DNA of 64,000 nt, taken from assembly GCA_964613795.1 (NCBI GenBank), contig CAZTJR010000007.1:52504-116503 (forward strand), read 5' to 3'. Positions 42,915 to 52,764 of the stretch are shown here, one piece after another. Within the stretch, counting starts at the first letter, position 1, and each line of letters begins with the position of its first letter. Under the pieces are notes generated by a model. The model had not been told where the DNA came from and did not search any database. It worked only from the letters and a program-made list of their open reading frames with translations. The DNA comes from Chromatocurvus sp964613795 (GTDB lineage Bacteria; Pseudomonadota; Gammaproteobacteria; Pseudomonadales; Halieaceae). Both the position numbers and the translations under genes were made by a program.

Positions 42915-43423
42915 CCATGGGCGTGCTCAGCAGGCCTGGTTTCTTCAAGCCCTGAATGACAGCTATCGCACAAGCCGTGCAGTTCAAGCTGCTCCTGATA
43001 CAGGTGAAATCCTGAAGCGCGGGCCTTCTGGTTCAGCCGGCTGATCTCGGCATCGGCAAAGTCCATTTCGCGCACAATGCCGCAGCCGTCGCAGATCAGG
43101 AACTGTGTGGCAGCGTGAGGATGGTCGCAGGCCATATGCCGACAGGCCATGAAGCGATTGGTGGAGCGAAGCTTGTGGACAACGCCTGCGTCGATGAACA
43201 CGTCGAGCATGCGATAAACGGTCATTACCGGCAATTCCTCACCATGATCTGCACGATAATGATGCGCGAGGTCGTAGGCTGAAATGGGGCCGCAAGCCTT
43301 CAGTAGCGATGTCAGCAGACGCTTTCGCTTATCCGTCAGTCGCAGGCCCTGATCACGACAGGCGCGCTCTGCGCCGTCAAGGGATTGCTGCACCAGTTTG
43401 CCGCTACGCTGCTGTCCACTCAT
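42911..43423 (-). CDS. zur: Zur-like Fur-family zinc uptake regulator
   Basis: A 170-residue Fur-family repressor. It resembles E. coli Zur more than Fur: RLTDKRKRLLTSLLK (DNA-binding helix region), GPISAYDLAHHY, MTVYRMLDVFIDAGVVHKLRSTNRFMAC (seen in blocks), FLICDGCG and ELHGLCDSCH, whose CxxC pairs hold the structural zinc. The C-terminus ends in His-rich EHAHG. A GTTAT-CGC-ATAAC Zur-box-like palindrome lies 9 bases upstream, suggesting autoregulation. It is divergent from pcs. Confidence 0.88.
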   Translation of the reverse strand: MSGQQRSGKLVQQSLDGAERACRDQGLRLTDKRKRLLTSLLKACGPISAYDLAHHYRADHGEELPVMTVYRMLDVFIDAGVVHKLRSTNRFMACRHMACDHPHAATQFLICDGCGIVREMDFADAEISRLNQKARASGFHLYQEQLELHGLCDSCHSGLEETRPAEHAHG

Positions 43424-43431
43424 CCCGGGAT

Positions 43432-43444
43432 GTTATCGCATAAC
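43432..43444. promoter_or_regulatory. Zur-box-like palindrome upstream of zur
   Basis: GTTAT-CGC-ATAAC, matching the core of proteobacterial Zur boxes (GTTATA-N-TATAAC type). It sits 9 bases before the zur start codon and 169 bases before the pcs start. Confidence 0.55.
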
Positions 43445-43506
43445 CCTGGCGTGATTCCAGACTGACACCATCGTCAAGCCAGCGACAAATCAACGAAGAT
43501 GAACCC

Positions 43507-43535
43507 TTGCGCATGGTCTTCGCTCAGTCTATTTT
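43507..43535 (+). promoter_or_regulatory. Candidate promoter of pcs-mcr
   Basis: TTGCGC at 43507-43512, a 17-base spacer and TATTTT at 43530-43535, about 78 bases before the proposed GTG start. Match is moderate. Confidence 0.4.
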
Positions 43536-43612
43536 CGATACAGATCGTCAATGGCGCGCAGGTATATTTCAACCATGTCGTAGTAGCACAACCGGTAATG
43601 AGGGGAAATCGC

Positions 43613-46600
43613 GTGACCGTGAACACTGATCTATGGGGCCTGCTGCCCAACGAGGCGGATGAGAGCCGTCAGCGACGGCGGGCGATCGACGATCCCGGCA
43701 GCTACCACGGTGACATTGCCGCAAGCGAGCTGCACTGGTTTGACGGCGACGGCTGGTTAACGCGGAGCCCTTGCGGCAGCTGGCAACGACTGACGGGGAA
43801 GAGCGACGTGCCTGCCGATGACTGGCGCCCGTGGCAGCAGGGCCTGGACGACCGCGCCGCGCCGTATTATCGCTGGTTCGTGGGCGCTGAGACGAACGCG
43901 TGCTTCAACGAGGTTGACCGACATGTGCTGGCCGGGCGGGGCAGCCACACCGCGATTGTCTTTGAGGGGGACCGCTGGGATCCGTCGCGCAATGACGGCA
44001 AGGGCGGCCCCGTTCACGAGGAGCACATCAGCTATCGGAAACTGTTGCGTGAAAGCGTGCTGCGCGCCCAGGTACTCTCGAACCTTGGCCTTTCCCGCGG
44101 TGACCGTATTGCCTTCAACCTGCCGAATATTCTAGAGCAGGTTTATTATACGGAGGCGGCAAAGCGGCTAGGCATAATCTACACGCCGGTGTTCGGCGGA
44201 TTCTCTGCCAAGACCCTGTCAGACCGCGTTTTCGACGCCGGCGCCCGGGTAGTGGTCACCGCAGATGGCGGCTATCGAAATGCGGAGATCGTGGCTTACA
44301 AGGAAACGTTCACCGATCCGGCGCTGGACAATTTCATACCGCGCACCGCGGCCCTTGCGTGTTTCGAGGCAGTCCTCGACAGCTGCGATCTTGGCGATGC
44401 CCGGGCACGGATTGTCGACGCCGTGCGCGCGGGTGTCGCCGGCGAAATCACTCTTGAGCGCAGCGATCTCATGCGTGAACTCGGGGCGGCGTTGGCAGCC
44501 GAGGCCGGGCTGCCCGCGGAACGCTCGGCCGCCCTGCGCACCAGCGTCGCCCGGGAACTCGCCGGTGTCGGTCACGCCGTGGACCAGGTCATTGTCGTGC
44601 GCTACACCGGCCAGGATATCACCGTGCAGCCTCGCGACCGCTGGTCGGACGATCTGGTGACAGAGGCCGCGGCAAACGTGCTGGCGGAAGCCGGTGCAGC
44701 CGGGTTTGAGGCAAACAGCCTCGACGCACTGGATGACCTTGCGGACCGGGATTACTGGCAGGCCTTCAACGCCAGCCATCGCGCTGAGCCGGTGCCCGCG
44801 GACTGGCCACTGTTCATCATCTATACTTCGGGCTCCACCGGGAAACCGAAGGGCGTGGTACATACCCACGGTGGATGGCTTGCAGGTCTTGCGCATACCA
44901 TGCGCATGGTGTTCAACGCCGGGCAAGACGATCGCCTGTACGTGGTCGGCGATCCGGGCTGGATTACCGGGCAGTCCTATCTTATCGCGGCGCCCCTGGC
45001 CCTTGGCATGACCACGATATTGTCCGAGGGATCACCGCTTTTCCCGCACGCCGGACGGTTTGCCTCAATTATTGAGCGCCAAGAGGTCACCATCTTCAAG
45101 GCGGGCTCGACCTTTCTCAAGGCCGTGATGACCGATCCCGCCAGCGTCGATGACATGGCTGCCTACGACATGAGCGGCGTCAAGGTCGCAACCTTCTGCG
45201 CGGAACCGGTGTCACCGGCGGTGCAGCAGTTCGGTATGGAGCGCATCTGCCCGCGCTACATCAACTCCTACTGGGCGACCGAACACGGCGGCATGGTGTT
45301 TTCATGCCCCTGGGGCGATATCAGGGAGCTGAAGCCGGACGCCCACACCTGGCCCCTGCCGTGGATACAGGCCGAAGTCCGCGTTGCCACCGAAAGCGAT
45401 ACCGCGGGCCGGGCCATCGCCTGGCGCCGGGCGGAACCCGGTGAAAAAGGCGAACTGGTCATCACGCAACCCTACCCCTACCTGGCACGCACTATCTGGG
45501 GGGATGCCGAGCATCTTGGCAGTGACGACTGGCGCGGCGATATAGAGCGCTTTGCCGAGGTGTATTTCCAGCGCTGGAGCGATGGCCTGGCCTACACCCA
45601 GGGCGATTATGCGCGGGAACACAGTGACGGCGGCGTGACCCTGCACGGGCGCTCCGACGACGTCATCAATGTCTCCGGCCACCGCATCGGCACGGAGGAG
45701 ATCGAGGGCGCCATCCTCCGCGACAAGACGCTGCGCAAGGACTCCCCGGTAGGCAACGCCGTCGTCGTCGGTGCCCCCCATGATGAGAAAGGCGAAACGC
45801 CGGTGGCCTTTCTCGTGCCGGCGCCGGGCGCACGCCTTGGCGACGACGATTTCTTCCGGCTGCAGGGTCTGGTGCGCAGCGAGAAAGGGGTAACGGCGGT
45901 CCCCTCGGACTTCCTCGTTGTCTCTGCAGTGCCCGAGACACGCTCCGGCAAGTATATGCGGCGCACGCTGCGCGCCCTGCTGCTGGACGACCCGCTCGGC
46001 GACCTGTCCACGCTGCGCAATCCCGAAGTCGTGGATGAGATCCGCGATACGGTTGCGGGCTGGAAAGCCTTCGGGCAGCTGGCCCAGGCACGACAGATCG
46101 TCCAGAGTTACCGCCATTTGCGGGTGGAGACCCACAATATTCCCCCTGGGTATCAGGTCGCGCTTCTGGTTATAGACTCACCCCCCGTGAACTCGCTGAA
46201 CGAGCGCTCGCTGGATGAGCTGAACACGGTACTTCAGCATATCGGCCATCAGGACAACATCGAGGCACTGATTATCACCGGCGCCGGCAGCGCGTTCGTC
46301 GCCGGAGCGAACGTCAAGGAGCTCCTTGAGGTGGGTGAGGCGGGCGACCTGGAATCTGCGCAGACGCCACCAAATGCGGCGCACACGGCATTCTCTCTGC
46401 TGGAGAACCTCGGCAAGCCGGTAATTGCAGCGGTTAACGGAGCCGCATTTGGCGGTGGCTGTGAGCTGATGCTCGCCTGTGCCTGCGTGATCGCCGATCG
46501 CCATGCGCGCTTTGGACAGCCCGAAATCAACCTCAACCTGCTGCCGGGCTATGGCGGAACGCAGCGCCTGGTTCGCCGCCTGTACCAGCGCCGGGGGGAA

Positions 46601-49021
46601 GCCGGTCTCATTGAAGCTGTGCGCATGATCGCCTCTGGCCGGGCCATCGATGCGCAGGAAGCGATGACTGCAGGGCTCGTCGACAGCGTGGTGTCGCGGC
46701 AAGGCCCGGTCGAAGCGGCGATGGCCATGGTGCGTGAGTACCTCTCCGGTGACGGTCCGCTGAAAAAGGCGATGGCTCAGCATGCGGCCTACCTGGCGGC
46801 GCGGGAGGAAACCCTTCCCTTTGAGGATCGCCTGCTGCAGGACCCTCGCCTGGCACCGACACTCGCGCAGCTGCGGGCCGGCGGACGGGGGCGCTTTCTT
46901 GAGCGGATTCTCGATGCGGTGAGGTTTGGCGCACGGGAAGGGCAGGCAGCTGGTCTCAGGCACGAGGCTCAGCTGTTTGCCGAAGCCGTGTGCGACCCCT
47001 CTGCCGGCCCCGTCGGCATCAGTGCCTTTCTGGAGCGCCGTAGCTCGCCGCTTCCTGTCAAGTTTACGGACGTGCCACCAGATGCCGACGCGGCGCTGCG
47101 CAGTGAGCTTGAGGCCCGGGGTGATCTGCTGCCGCTGGACACGCCTTTCTACCCTGGTGTTACTCCGTTGCCACGGTATCAGTATGGCATGGGCGTGGCC
47201 AAGAGCTCGCGGGATGGCGCACCCGCGCACGGCGACCCCGCGGATGCCGAGCACCTGCTGGTATTCCCGACCCCGGCGCCGGGCCCGAACGAGGCACTGG
47301 TGTACGTGCTTGCCTCGGAAATGAACTTCAACGATATCTGGGCCATCACCGGTATCCCGGTGTCGCCCTTCGATGCCCGTGACGCAGATGTGCAGGTCAC
47401 CGGCTCGGGCGGCGTTGCCATGGTTGCTCAGATGGGAGAAGAACTGGTACGCGAGGGTCGCCTTGCGGTAGGCGACCTGGTCACCCTCTATTCCGGCCAG
47501 AGCGAGCTAGTGTCACCGGACCAGGGTCTCGACCCCATGGCGGCGGATTTCCGCATTCAGGGCTATGAGCGCAACGATGGCAGTCATGCCCAGTTCCTGG
47601 TGGTTCAAGGGCCGCAGATGCATCGCAAGCTGCCGGGACTCACCATCGAAGAGGCCGGCTCCTACGGCCTGACCCAGGGCACCATCCACCGCGCACTGTT
47701 TACCACGCTGGCCATTCAGCCGGGGCGCCGCCTGTTCGTGGAAGGCGCTTCCACCGGCACGGGCCTTGACTGCCTGCGCATGGCCAGGCAAACCGGCCTT
47801 TCTGTTGTCGGCATGGTGTCGTCGGAGGAGCGTGGCGAGCGCGTGCGACAGCATGGCGGTCAGCCAGTCAACCGACGCGACGAGCGCTGGGCCGGGTGTT
47901 TCACTCCCGTGCCGGACAACCCGGCTGATTGGGCGGGATGGAAACAGGCCGGCGAGGCCTTCGTCGATTTTGTGCGTAAGCAGGCCGGTGGCGAGATTGA
48001 CTATGTGGTGTCCCACGCTGGGGAAAACGCCTTCCCGCGCTCTTTCCAGGCCTTGGGGGAGGGTGGCGTGCTGGCCTTCTACGGTGCTTCCTCAGGCTAC
48101 CGCTTTTCGTTCATGGGCAAGGCCGGAGCCAGCACCCCGGCGGCAATGTTCAAGCGCGCTGGCCTGCGTGCCGGCAACACGCTCCTCATCGTTTACGGAC
48201 CCGGCGCGGATGACGGTATTGTCGATCCCGTCGCCATTGAAGCCATCGAGGTTGGCTGTGCCCTGGGGGCGCAGGTTGCGGTGCTTGCCGATACCGCCTC
48301 CCAGCGTGAATTCGTAACCTCGCTTGGCTTTGGCACACGGCTGACCGGCGTTGTCAGCATTGATTCGATCGCCCGCCGCCTGGGCGAGGACTTCGACCCG
48401 CCGGGACCCTTCCCCCTGTTGCCTGATGCTTTCAGCGAATCGGCGGAATTCAAGGAAGCCGTGCGACGCTTCTCCGATCGCACACTCAAGCCCATCGGCT
48501 CCGCGGTGGCCCCGCTGCTGCGCAATACGCTGGACAAGCGTGGCCTGCCGGATGTGATCTTCGAGCGCCCCGGACGGGATGGCCTCAGCCTGGCCACGGC
48601 TCTGGTCAAGCCCAACGTCGGCAAGGTGCTATACGCCGAGGATCTCTCGGGCCAGCGCCTGTCCTTTTATGCGCCGCAGGTCTGGATGCGGCAGCGACGC
48701 ATCCTCATGCCCAGCGCCGAGATCCGCGGTACCCACCTCAATACGGCGCGGGAGTTTGCCGAGATGCAGGAGCGTATTGCCGCTGGCATGGGGGATGTGA
48801 TGCCCCCGGTGCCGGTTGCTCTGCAGGACATTGCCGGGGCACACCAGGCGATGTGGGAGAACCGCCACGCCGGTGCCAATTACGTTGCGGTCCACGGATT
48901 ACCCCGCGCGGGCTTGAAAACCCGCGACGAACTTTACCGGGCATGGGCCATCAGCGAAGCGGAAAAGCGCGGTGAGACTCTGGCACACATCGACACAGGA
49001 TCAGCAGGAGCACTGCGATGA
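43613..49021 (+). CDS. pcs: Trifunctional propionyl-CoA synthase
   Basis: A 1802-residue fusion that turns 3-hydroxypropionate, CoA, ATP and NADPH into propionyl-CoA. Domain 1 (about 1-830): acyl-CoA synthetase with P-loop YTSGSTGKPKGVVHTHGG from residue 404, HGRSDDVINVSGHR and A10 Lys780 in SGKYMRR. Domain 2 (about 840-1150): enoyl-CoA hydratase fold with both catalytic Glu, 951 in FGGGCEL and 971 in GQPEINL. Domain 3 (about 1190-1802): MDR-type enoyl-CoA (acryloyl-CoA) reductase, with MNFNDIWAITGIPVSPFD and the nucleotide loop VEGASTGTG. The sequence is collinear with Chloroflexus Pcs. GTG 43613 is preferred: AGGGG at 43601-43605 is spaced 7 bases, and the extension to ATG 43499 has no counterpart in Pcs. 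It overlaps mcr by 4 bases. Confidence 0.96.
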   Translation: MTVNTDLWGLLPNEADESRQRRRAIDDPGSYHGDIAASELHWFDGDGWLTRSPCGSWQRLTGKSDVPADDWRPWQQGLDDRAAPYYRWFVGAETNACFNEVDRHVLAGRGSHTAIVFEGDRWDPSRNDGKGGPVHEEHISYRKLLRESVLRAQVLSNLGLSRGDRIAFNLPNILEQVYYTEAAKRLGIIYTPVFGGFSAKTLSDRVFDAGARVVVTADGGYRNAEIVAYKETFTDPALDNFIPRTAALACFEAVLDSCDLGDARARIVDAVRAGVAGEITLERSDLMRELGAALAAEAGLPAERSAALRTSVARELAGVGHAVDQVIVVRYTGQDITVQPRDRWSDDLVTEAAANVLAEAGAAGFEANSLDALDDLADRDYWQAFNASHRAEPVPADWPLFIIYTSGSTGKPKGVVHTHGGWLAGLAHTMRMVFNAGQDDRLYVVGDPGWITGQSYLIAAPLALGMTTILSEGSPLFPHAGRFASIIERQEVTIFKAGSTFLKAVMTDPASVDDMAAYDMSGVKVATFCAEPVSPAVQQFGMERICPRYINSYWATEHGGMVFSCPWGDIRELKPDAHTWPLPWIQAEVRVATESDTAGRAIAWRRAEPGEKGELVITQPYPYLARTIWGDAEHLGSDDWRGDIERFAEVYFQRWSDGLAYTQGDYAREHSDGGVTLHGRSDDVINVSGHRIGTEEIEGAILRDKTLRKDSPVGNAVVVGAPHDEKGETPVAFLVPAPGARLGDDDFFRLQGLVRSEKGVTAVPSDFLVVSAVPETRSGKYMRRTLRALLLDDPLGDLSTLRNPEVVDEIRDTVAGWKAFGQLAQARQIVQSYRHLRVETHNIPPGYQVALLVIDSPPVNSLNERSLDELNTVLQHIGHQDNIEALIITGAGSAFVAGANVKELLEVGEAGDLESAQTPPNAAHTAFSLLENLGKPVIAAVNGAAFGGGCELMLACACVIADRHARFGQPEINLNLLPGYGGTQRLVRRLYQRRGEAGLIEAVRMIASGRAIDAQEAMTAGLVDSVVSRQGPVEAAMAMVREYLSGDGPLKKAMAQHAAYLAAREETLPFEDRLLQDPRLAPTLAQLRAGGRGRFLERILDAVRFGAREGQAAGLRHEAQLFAEAVCDPSAGPVGISAFLERRSSPLPVKFTDVPPDADAALRSELEARGDLLPLDTPFYPGVTPLPRYQYGMGVAKSSRDGAPAHGDPADAEHLLVFPTPAPGPNEALVYVLASEMNFNDIWAITGIPVSPFDARDADVQVTGSGGVAMVAQMGEELVREGRLAVGDLVTLYSGQSELVSPDQGLDPMAADFRIQGYERNDGSHAQFLVVQGPQMHRKLPGLTIEEAGSYGLTQGTIHRALFTTLAIQPGRRLFVEGASTGTGLDCLRMARQTGLSVVGMVSSEERGERVRQHGGQPVNRRDERWAGCFTPVPDNPADWAGWKQAGEAFVDFVRKQAGGEIDYVVSHAGENAFPRSFQALGEGGVLAFYGASSGYRFSFMGKAGASTPAAMFKRAGLRAGNTLLIVYGPGADDGIVDPVAIEAIEVGCALGAQVAVLADTASQREFVTSLGFGTRLTGVVSIDSIARRLGEDFDPPGPFPLLPDAFSESAEFKEAVRRFSDRTLKPIGSAVAPLLRNTLDKRGLPDVIFERPGRDGLSLATALVKPNVGKVLYAEDLSGQRLSFYAPQVWMRQRRILMPSAEIRGTHLNTAREFAEMQERIAAGMGDVMPPVPVALQDIAGAHQAMWENRHAGANYVAVHGLPRAGLKTRDELYRAWAISEAEKRGETLAHIDTGSAGALR

Positions 49022-52000
49022 GCGACAACACAGCTAACCCTGAAAGCACCAGCGGTAAACGTCTGTCGGGCAAGGTCGTCGTCCTGACCGGCGCCGCCGG
49101 CAACATCGGCAGCTGGATCAGCCGCAGCCTGCTGCGCGAGGGCGCAGGGGTGGTCATGGCGGGCCGCAACGGCGACAAGCTCGATGCATTTATCGATACG
49201 CTGGTCACCGAGGGCTTCGATCGGGATGCCATGGCGCCCGCCGCTGGCGACAACGCAGACCCCGCGGTGTGCCGGGCAATCGTGGCGACGGCCATCGAAC
49301 GCTTCGGGCGGCTGGACGTGCTGATCAATAACGCCGGTGCCGCCGGCCCGCGGCGCACGCTGCGGGACATTCCCTTTACCGAGGCCGAGATGCGCGCCCG
49401 CGGTGACGATCAGACCATGTTCGACTCTGCGATGAATCTGCTCGGCGCGCCCTGGAACATGTCCCGCGCCGCCGTGCCGCACATGGCCGAGTGTGGCAGC
49501 ATCATCAACATCTCCACCATTTTCTCGCGCACCCATTACTTTGGCCGCATTCCCTACACGGTGCCAAAAAGCGGCCTGAATGCCTTGTCGCATGGACTGG
49601 CGCTAGAGCTTGGTGATGAGCGGGGTATTCGCGTCAATACCGTTTTCCCCGGCCCTATTGAGTCCGAGCGCATCGACAACGTGTTCGCGGCCATGGACAG
49701 CCTGCAGGGGGCGGAGCCGGGCAGCACCTCGACGGAGTTCCGGGGGCTGATGATAAACCGTCGGCCGAATGCGGAGGGTGTGCTCGAGTACCGCTACCCC
49801 ACACCTGCAGATGTGGCATCTACAGTCACCTGGTTGTCCTCAGCAGAGTCCGCCTCGGTTTCCGGGCATGCCTTTGAGGTGACCAACGGCATGCAGGTTC
49901 CTGCCCAGAGCCGCTCGAAGCTCGTTTCCTGGCCCGACAAGCGCCTTGAGGACCTCACCGGCCAGGTGGTTCTCATCCTCGGCGGCACGGAGTACGAGGA
50001 AGCGCTGGAATTCACTGAGCGGCACCTGATCAGCGGTGCGCGGGTCGTGCTTGCTTTTCGTACCCTGGAGGCGCTCGGTTATGCGCGCTCCCTGTCAGCC
50101 GTACGCGGGCTGGACCAGACGCATCTGCTGCATCTCGAGCCCTTGCGCAGCGAGTCCGCTGAGCGCTGCTTTGACTATATCCGGGATCACTTCGGACGCC
50201 TCGATGCCGTTGTCGTTCTTCCGCGATCCGGCAATGGCCGACACGGTTATTCACTCAGCACGGCCGGTGATGAGGATGTCGCCGACTTTGTGCGGGATGA
50301 AATCGTCTCTCCAGTGGCCTTCGCCCGTGCGCTGGGCAACAACCTCGACCGCTGGGGCAGCGTAAGCGAAGCACCGGCCATCACCTATGTAACCAACCCC
50401 AGCGATGGCCACGGCAACCTGCTGAACGATATCAAGCGCGCGGCCATTGAGGCCCTTATCCGCAGCTGGCGGCACGAAGACCAGCAAATGCGCAAGTCGG
50501 GTCAACGGGACTGGGCGGTGCTGCCGAACCAGCTGGTACGCTATGACAACAACGAGGCGGACAACCTGGCCTTCGCTGCAGACTGGGCGGCAACGCTGAC
50601 CAACCGGGTGCGGCGAATGGACCCTATCAACCTCTGGGTGCCGAAGGATATCCGGCGCGCCACGGGCAAATCCAGCATGCCCAAGGCCATCCAGCGCGTC
50701 CTGCCCGGTCTGCACAAGGGCAAGACCGCCGTCATCACCGGCGGCAGCCTGGGTATTGGCCTGCAGCTGGGCCGCTTTCTCGCCATGGCCGGTGCCCGGG
50801 TGCTGCTCTCGGCACGCAGCGAAAGCAAGCTGCAAGAGGCACGGGAGGGAATTGTCGAGGAGCTTCGCGGTATCGGTTACCCGAACCCGGGTGAGCGCGT
50901 GCACATTCTTGCGGATATCGACGTGGGCGACGAGGCCTCGCTGGAGCGGCTGTTCACGCACTCTATCGAGCTTTTCGGGCATGTGGACTTCCTGATCAAC
51001 AATGCTGGGATTTCCGGCGCCGAGGAGATGGTCGTGGACATGACCCTCGAGGCCTGGAACCGCACCATGCAGGCCAACCTCATCTCCAACTACTCGCTCA
51101 TCCGCAAGTATGCACCCCTCATGAAGGCGCGGGGCTCGGGCACGGTGATGAACGTATCGAGCTATTTCGGTGGCGAGAAGTATGTGGCCGTGGCCTACCC
51201 GAACCGGGCCGACTATGCAGTCTCCAAGGCAGGACAGCGCGTCCTGGCGGAAATCCTTTCCCGGCATCTTGGACCGGAAATCCAGATCAACGCCCTTGCC
51301 CCCGGGCCTGTCGATGGCGCCCGCTTGCGCGGCCTTGGCGGTGCCCCGGGCCTGTTCGAGCGGCGTGGCCGTCTGGTGCTGGAGAATAAGCGGCTGAACC
51401 GCGTTCATGCTGCCGTTCTCAGTGCCATGGAAGAGGGCATGACAGTAGAGGCGCTGCAGGCCATGGCGTGCAATGCGGTGGCGGATATCAGACGCGATAC
51501 CGATGCCAGCAACGCCCTGGCCAGGCTGTTCGTGCAGGTTGAGGAAAGTCGTGAAGGGGGAACCTCAAAGGGCTACCTGCTGAACCGAGACCTGGCAGGA
51601 AAATTGATGAGCCGACTGGTCACGGGTGGCCTCTTTCCGCCCGCGGCGGCGGCGCGCTTTCTCGAGGACTTCGTTGACGCGCCGGCACCCTTTCTCGACG
51701 ATAGTGCCGTCAAAAAGGCGGCACAAGGCATTGAAACCGGCATTCTCAATCGACTGCATCTTCATAAAATGCCCACAGATGAGCAGATTGGCCTGTCGAC
51801 GATATTCCACCTCGCTGACGATATTGCCAGCGGCGAGACTTTCCACCCCTCGGGCGGCCTGAAATTTGACCGCTCCGTCACCGAGGGAGAACTGCTGCTG
51901 AACCCGGACAAGGAGAGCCTCGCCAGGCTAGCCGGCAGGCGCGTGGTGCTTATCGGTGATGCTATGCGCGAGGAACTCGCGGCCATTGGCGCGGGCTTCA

Positions 52001-52659
52001 TCGGACAGGGCATCGAGTCACTGGTTGTGCTCACCCGCTCCAAAGAAGCCCAGGAGGAGATACAGCATTCCCTGGAGCCGGGGGCAACCATTCCTATTGA
52101 TGTGCGCGTGATTGGCGATGATGTTGAAACAGCCCTTGACGATATCCTGCAGAATCAAGGCGGATTCGATGTGGTTGTGAGCGCACCGTTTGCGCGCCTG
52201 CCGTTCAACGCACTGGCCGCGGAAAAGGGCGAGTCGTGGACCCGGGTGCTGTCTCACACGGATTTCGAGCGCCTGGTCGAGGATCAGCTCACGCACCACT
52301 TCCGCGTCGCCCGCCGTGCCGCACTGGTGCCACGCTGCCAGATCGTATTGCTGACGCCGGACACCTCCTTCGTCTCGTCGCGGGAGGAGTTCGCCCTGGC
52401 GTTGTTCGTGAAAAATGCATTGCATGCCTTCACGGTAACGCTGGGAGTGGAATCTGAACGCCTGCCCACGGTACCGGCGGTCAATCAGGTCCAGCTCACG
52501 CGCCGCGCGCGGGCCGAGGAGCCGGCGACCGAGCAGGAACTGGCTGAGGAGATGACCCGGCTGGTCTATGCGGTACTGCAGTGCGCGGTGCAGGCGCCGA
52601 GCCCCGGCGATAGTCGATACCTCGCGCGGATCTTCCGGGGCAATGCGGTGACCGTCTGA
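49018..52659 (+). CDS. mcr: Bifunctional malonyl-CoA reductase
   Basis: A 1213-residue enzyme that reduces malonyl-CoA to malonate semialdehyde and on to 3-hydroxypropionate with 2 NADPH. It has two short-chain-dehydrogenase halves. N-terminal half: TGAAGNIG from residue 24 and catalytic YTVPK (Tyr180, Lys184), with FPGPIESERID. C-terminal half: TGGSLGIG from residue 574, SSYFGGEKYV and YAVSK (Tyr733, Lys737), then the GETFHPSGGLKFDRS and LTHHFRVARRAAL blocks. In Chloroflexus Mcr the C-terminal half makes the semialdehyde and the N-terminal half the alcohol, and this protein is collinear with it. ATG overlaps the pcs stop (ATGA); AGGAG lies 8 bases upstream. Confidence 0.96.
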   Translation: MSDNTANPESTSGKRLSGKVVVLTGAAGNIGSWISRSLLREGAGVVMAGRNGDKLDAFIDTLVTEGFDRDAMAPAAGDNADPAVCRAIVATAIERFGRLDVLINNAGAAGPRRTLRDIPFTEAEMRARGDDQTMFDSAMNLLGAPWNMSRAAVPHMAECGSIINISTIFSRTHYFGRIPYTVPKSGLNALSHGLALELGDERGIRVNTVFPGPIESERIDNVFAAMDSLQGAEPGSTSTEFRGLMINRRPNAEGVLEYRYPTPADVASTVTWLSSAESASVSGHAFEVTNGMQVPAQSRSKLVSWPDKRLEDLTGQVVLILGGTEYEEALEFTERHLISGARVVLAFRTLEALGYARSLSAVRGLDQTHLLHLEPLRSESAERCFDYIRDHFGRLDAVVVLPRSGNGRHGYSLSTAGDEDVADFVRDEIVSPVAFARALGNNLDRWGSVSEAPAITYVTNPSDGHGNLLNDIKRAAIEALIRSWRHEDQQMRKSGQRDWAVLPNQLVRYDNNEADNLAFAADWAATLTNRVRRMDPINLWVPKDIRRATGKSSMPKAIQRVLPGLHKGKTAVITGGSLGIGLQLGRFLAMAGARVLLSARSESKLQEAREGIVEELRGIGYPNPGERVHILADIDVGDEASLERLFTHSIELFGHVDFLINNAGISGAEEMVVDMTLEAWNRTMQANLISNYSLIRKYAPLMKARGSGTVMNVSSYFGGEKYVAVAYPNRADYAVSKAGQRVLAEILSRHLGPEIQINALAPGPVDGARLRGLGGAPGLFERRGRLVLENKRLNRVHAAVLSAMEEGMTVEALQAMACNAVADIRRDTDASNALARLFVQVEESREGGTSKGYLLNRDLAGKLMSRLVTGGLFPPAAAARFLEDFVDAPAPFLDDSAVKKAAQGIETGILNRLHLHKMPTDEQIGLSTIFHLADDIASGETFHPSGGLKFDRSVTEGELLLNPDKESLARLAGRRVVLIGDAMREELAAIGAGFIGQGIESLVVLTRSKEAQEEIQHSLEPGATIPIDVRVIGDDVETALDDILQNQGGFDVVVSAPFARLPFNALAAEKGESWTRVLSHTDFERLVEDQLTHHFRVARRAALVPRCQIVLLTPDTSFVSSREEFALALFVKNALHAFTVTLGVESERLPTVPAVNQVQLTRRARAEEPATEQELAEEMTRLVYAVLQCAVQAPSPGDSRYLARIFRGNAVTV

Positions 52660-52764
52660 GGACCAAAGAGCTGTCACCAATTGATGGCGAGCGCGGTTCC
52701 GGGTTCCTGGGAACAACGGCGGAAGCCCATGGCTTTCCCGAAAGAGCATGGGCAGGTTGACAAT

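Noticed and set aside
46178..47254. 358-codon minus-strand frame inside pcs, and a similar 385-codon frame at 50251-51408 inside mcr
   Set aside because: Shadow frames of highly conserved multidomain enzymes; the products contain no motif.
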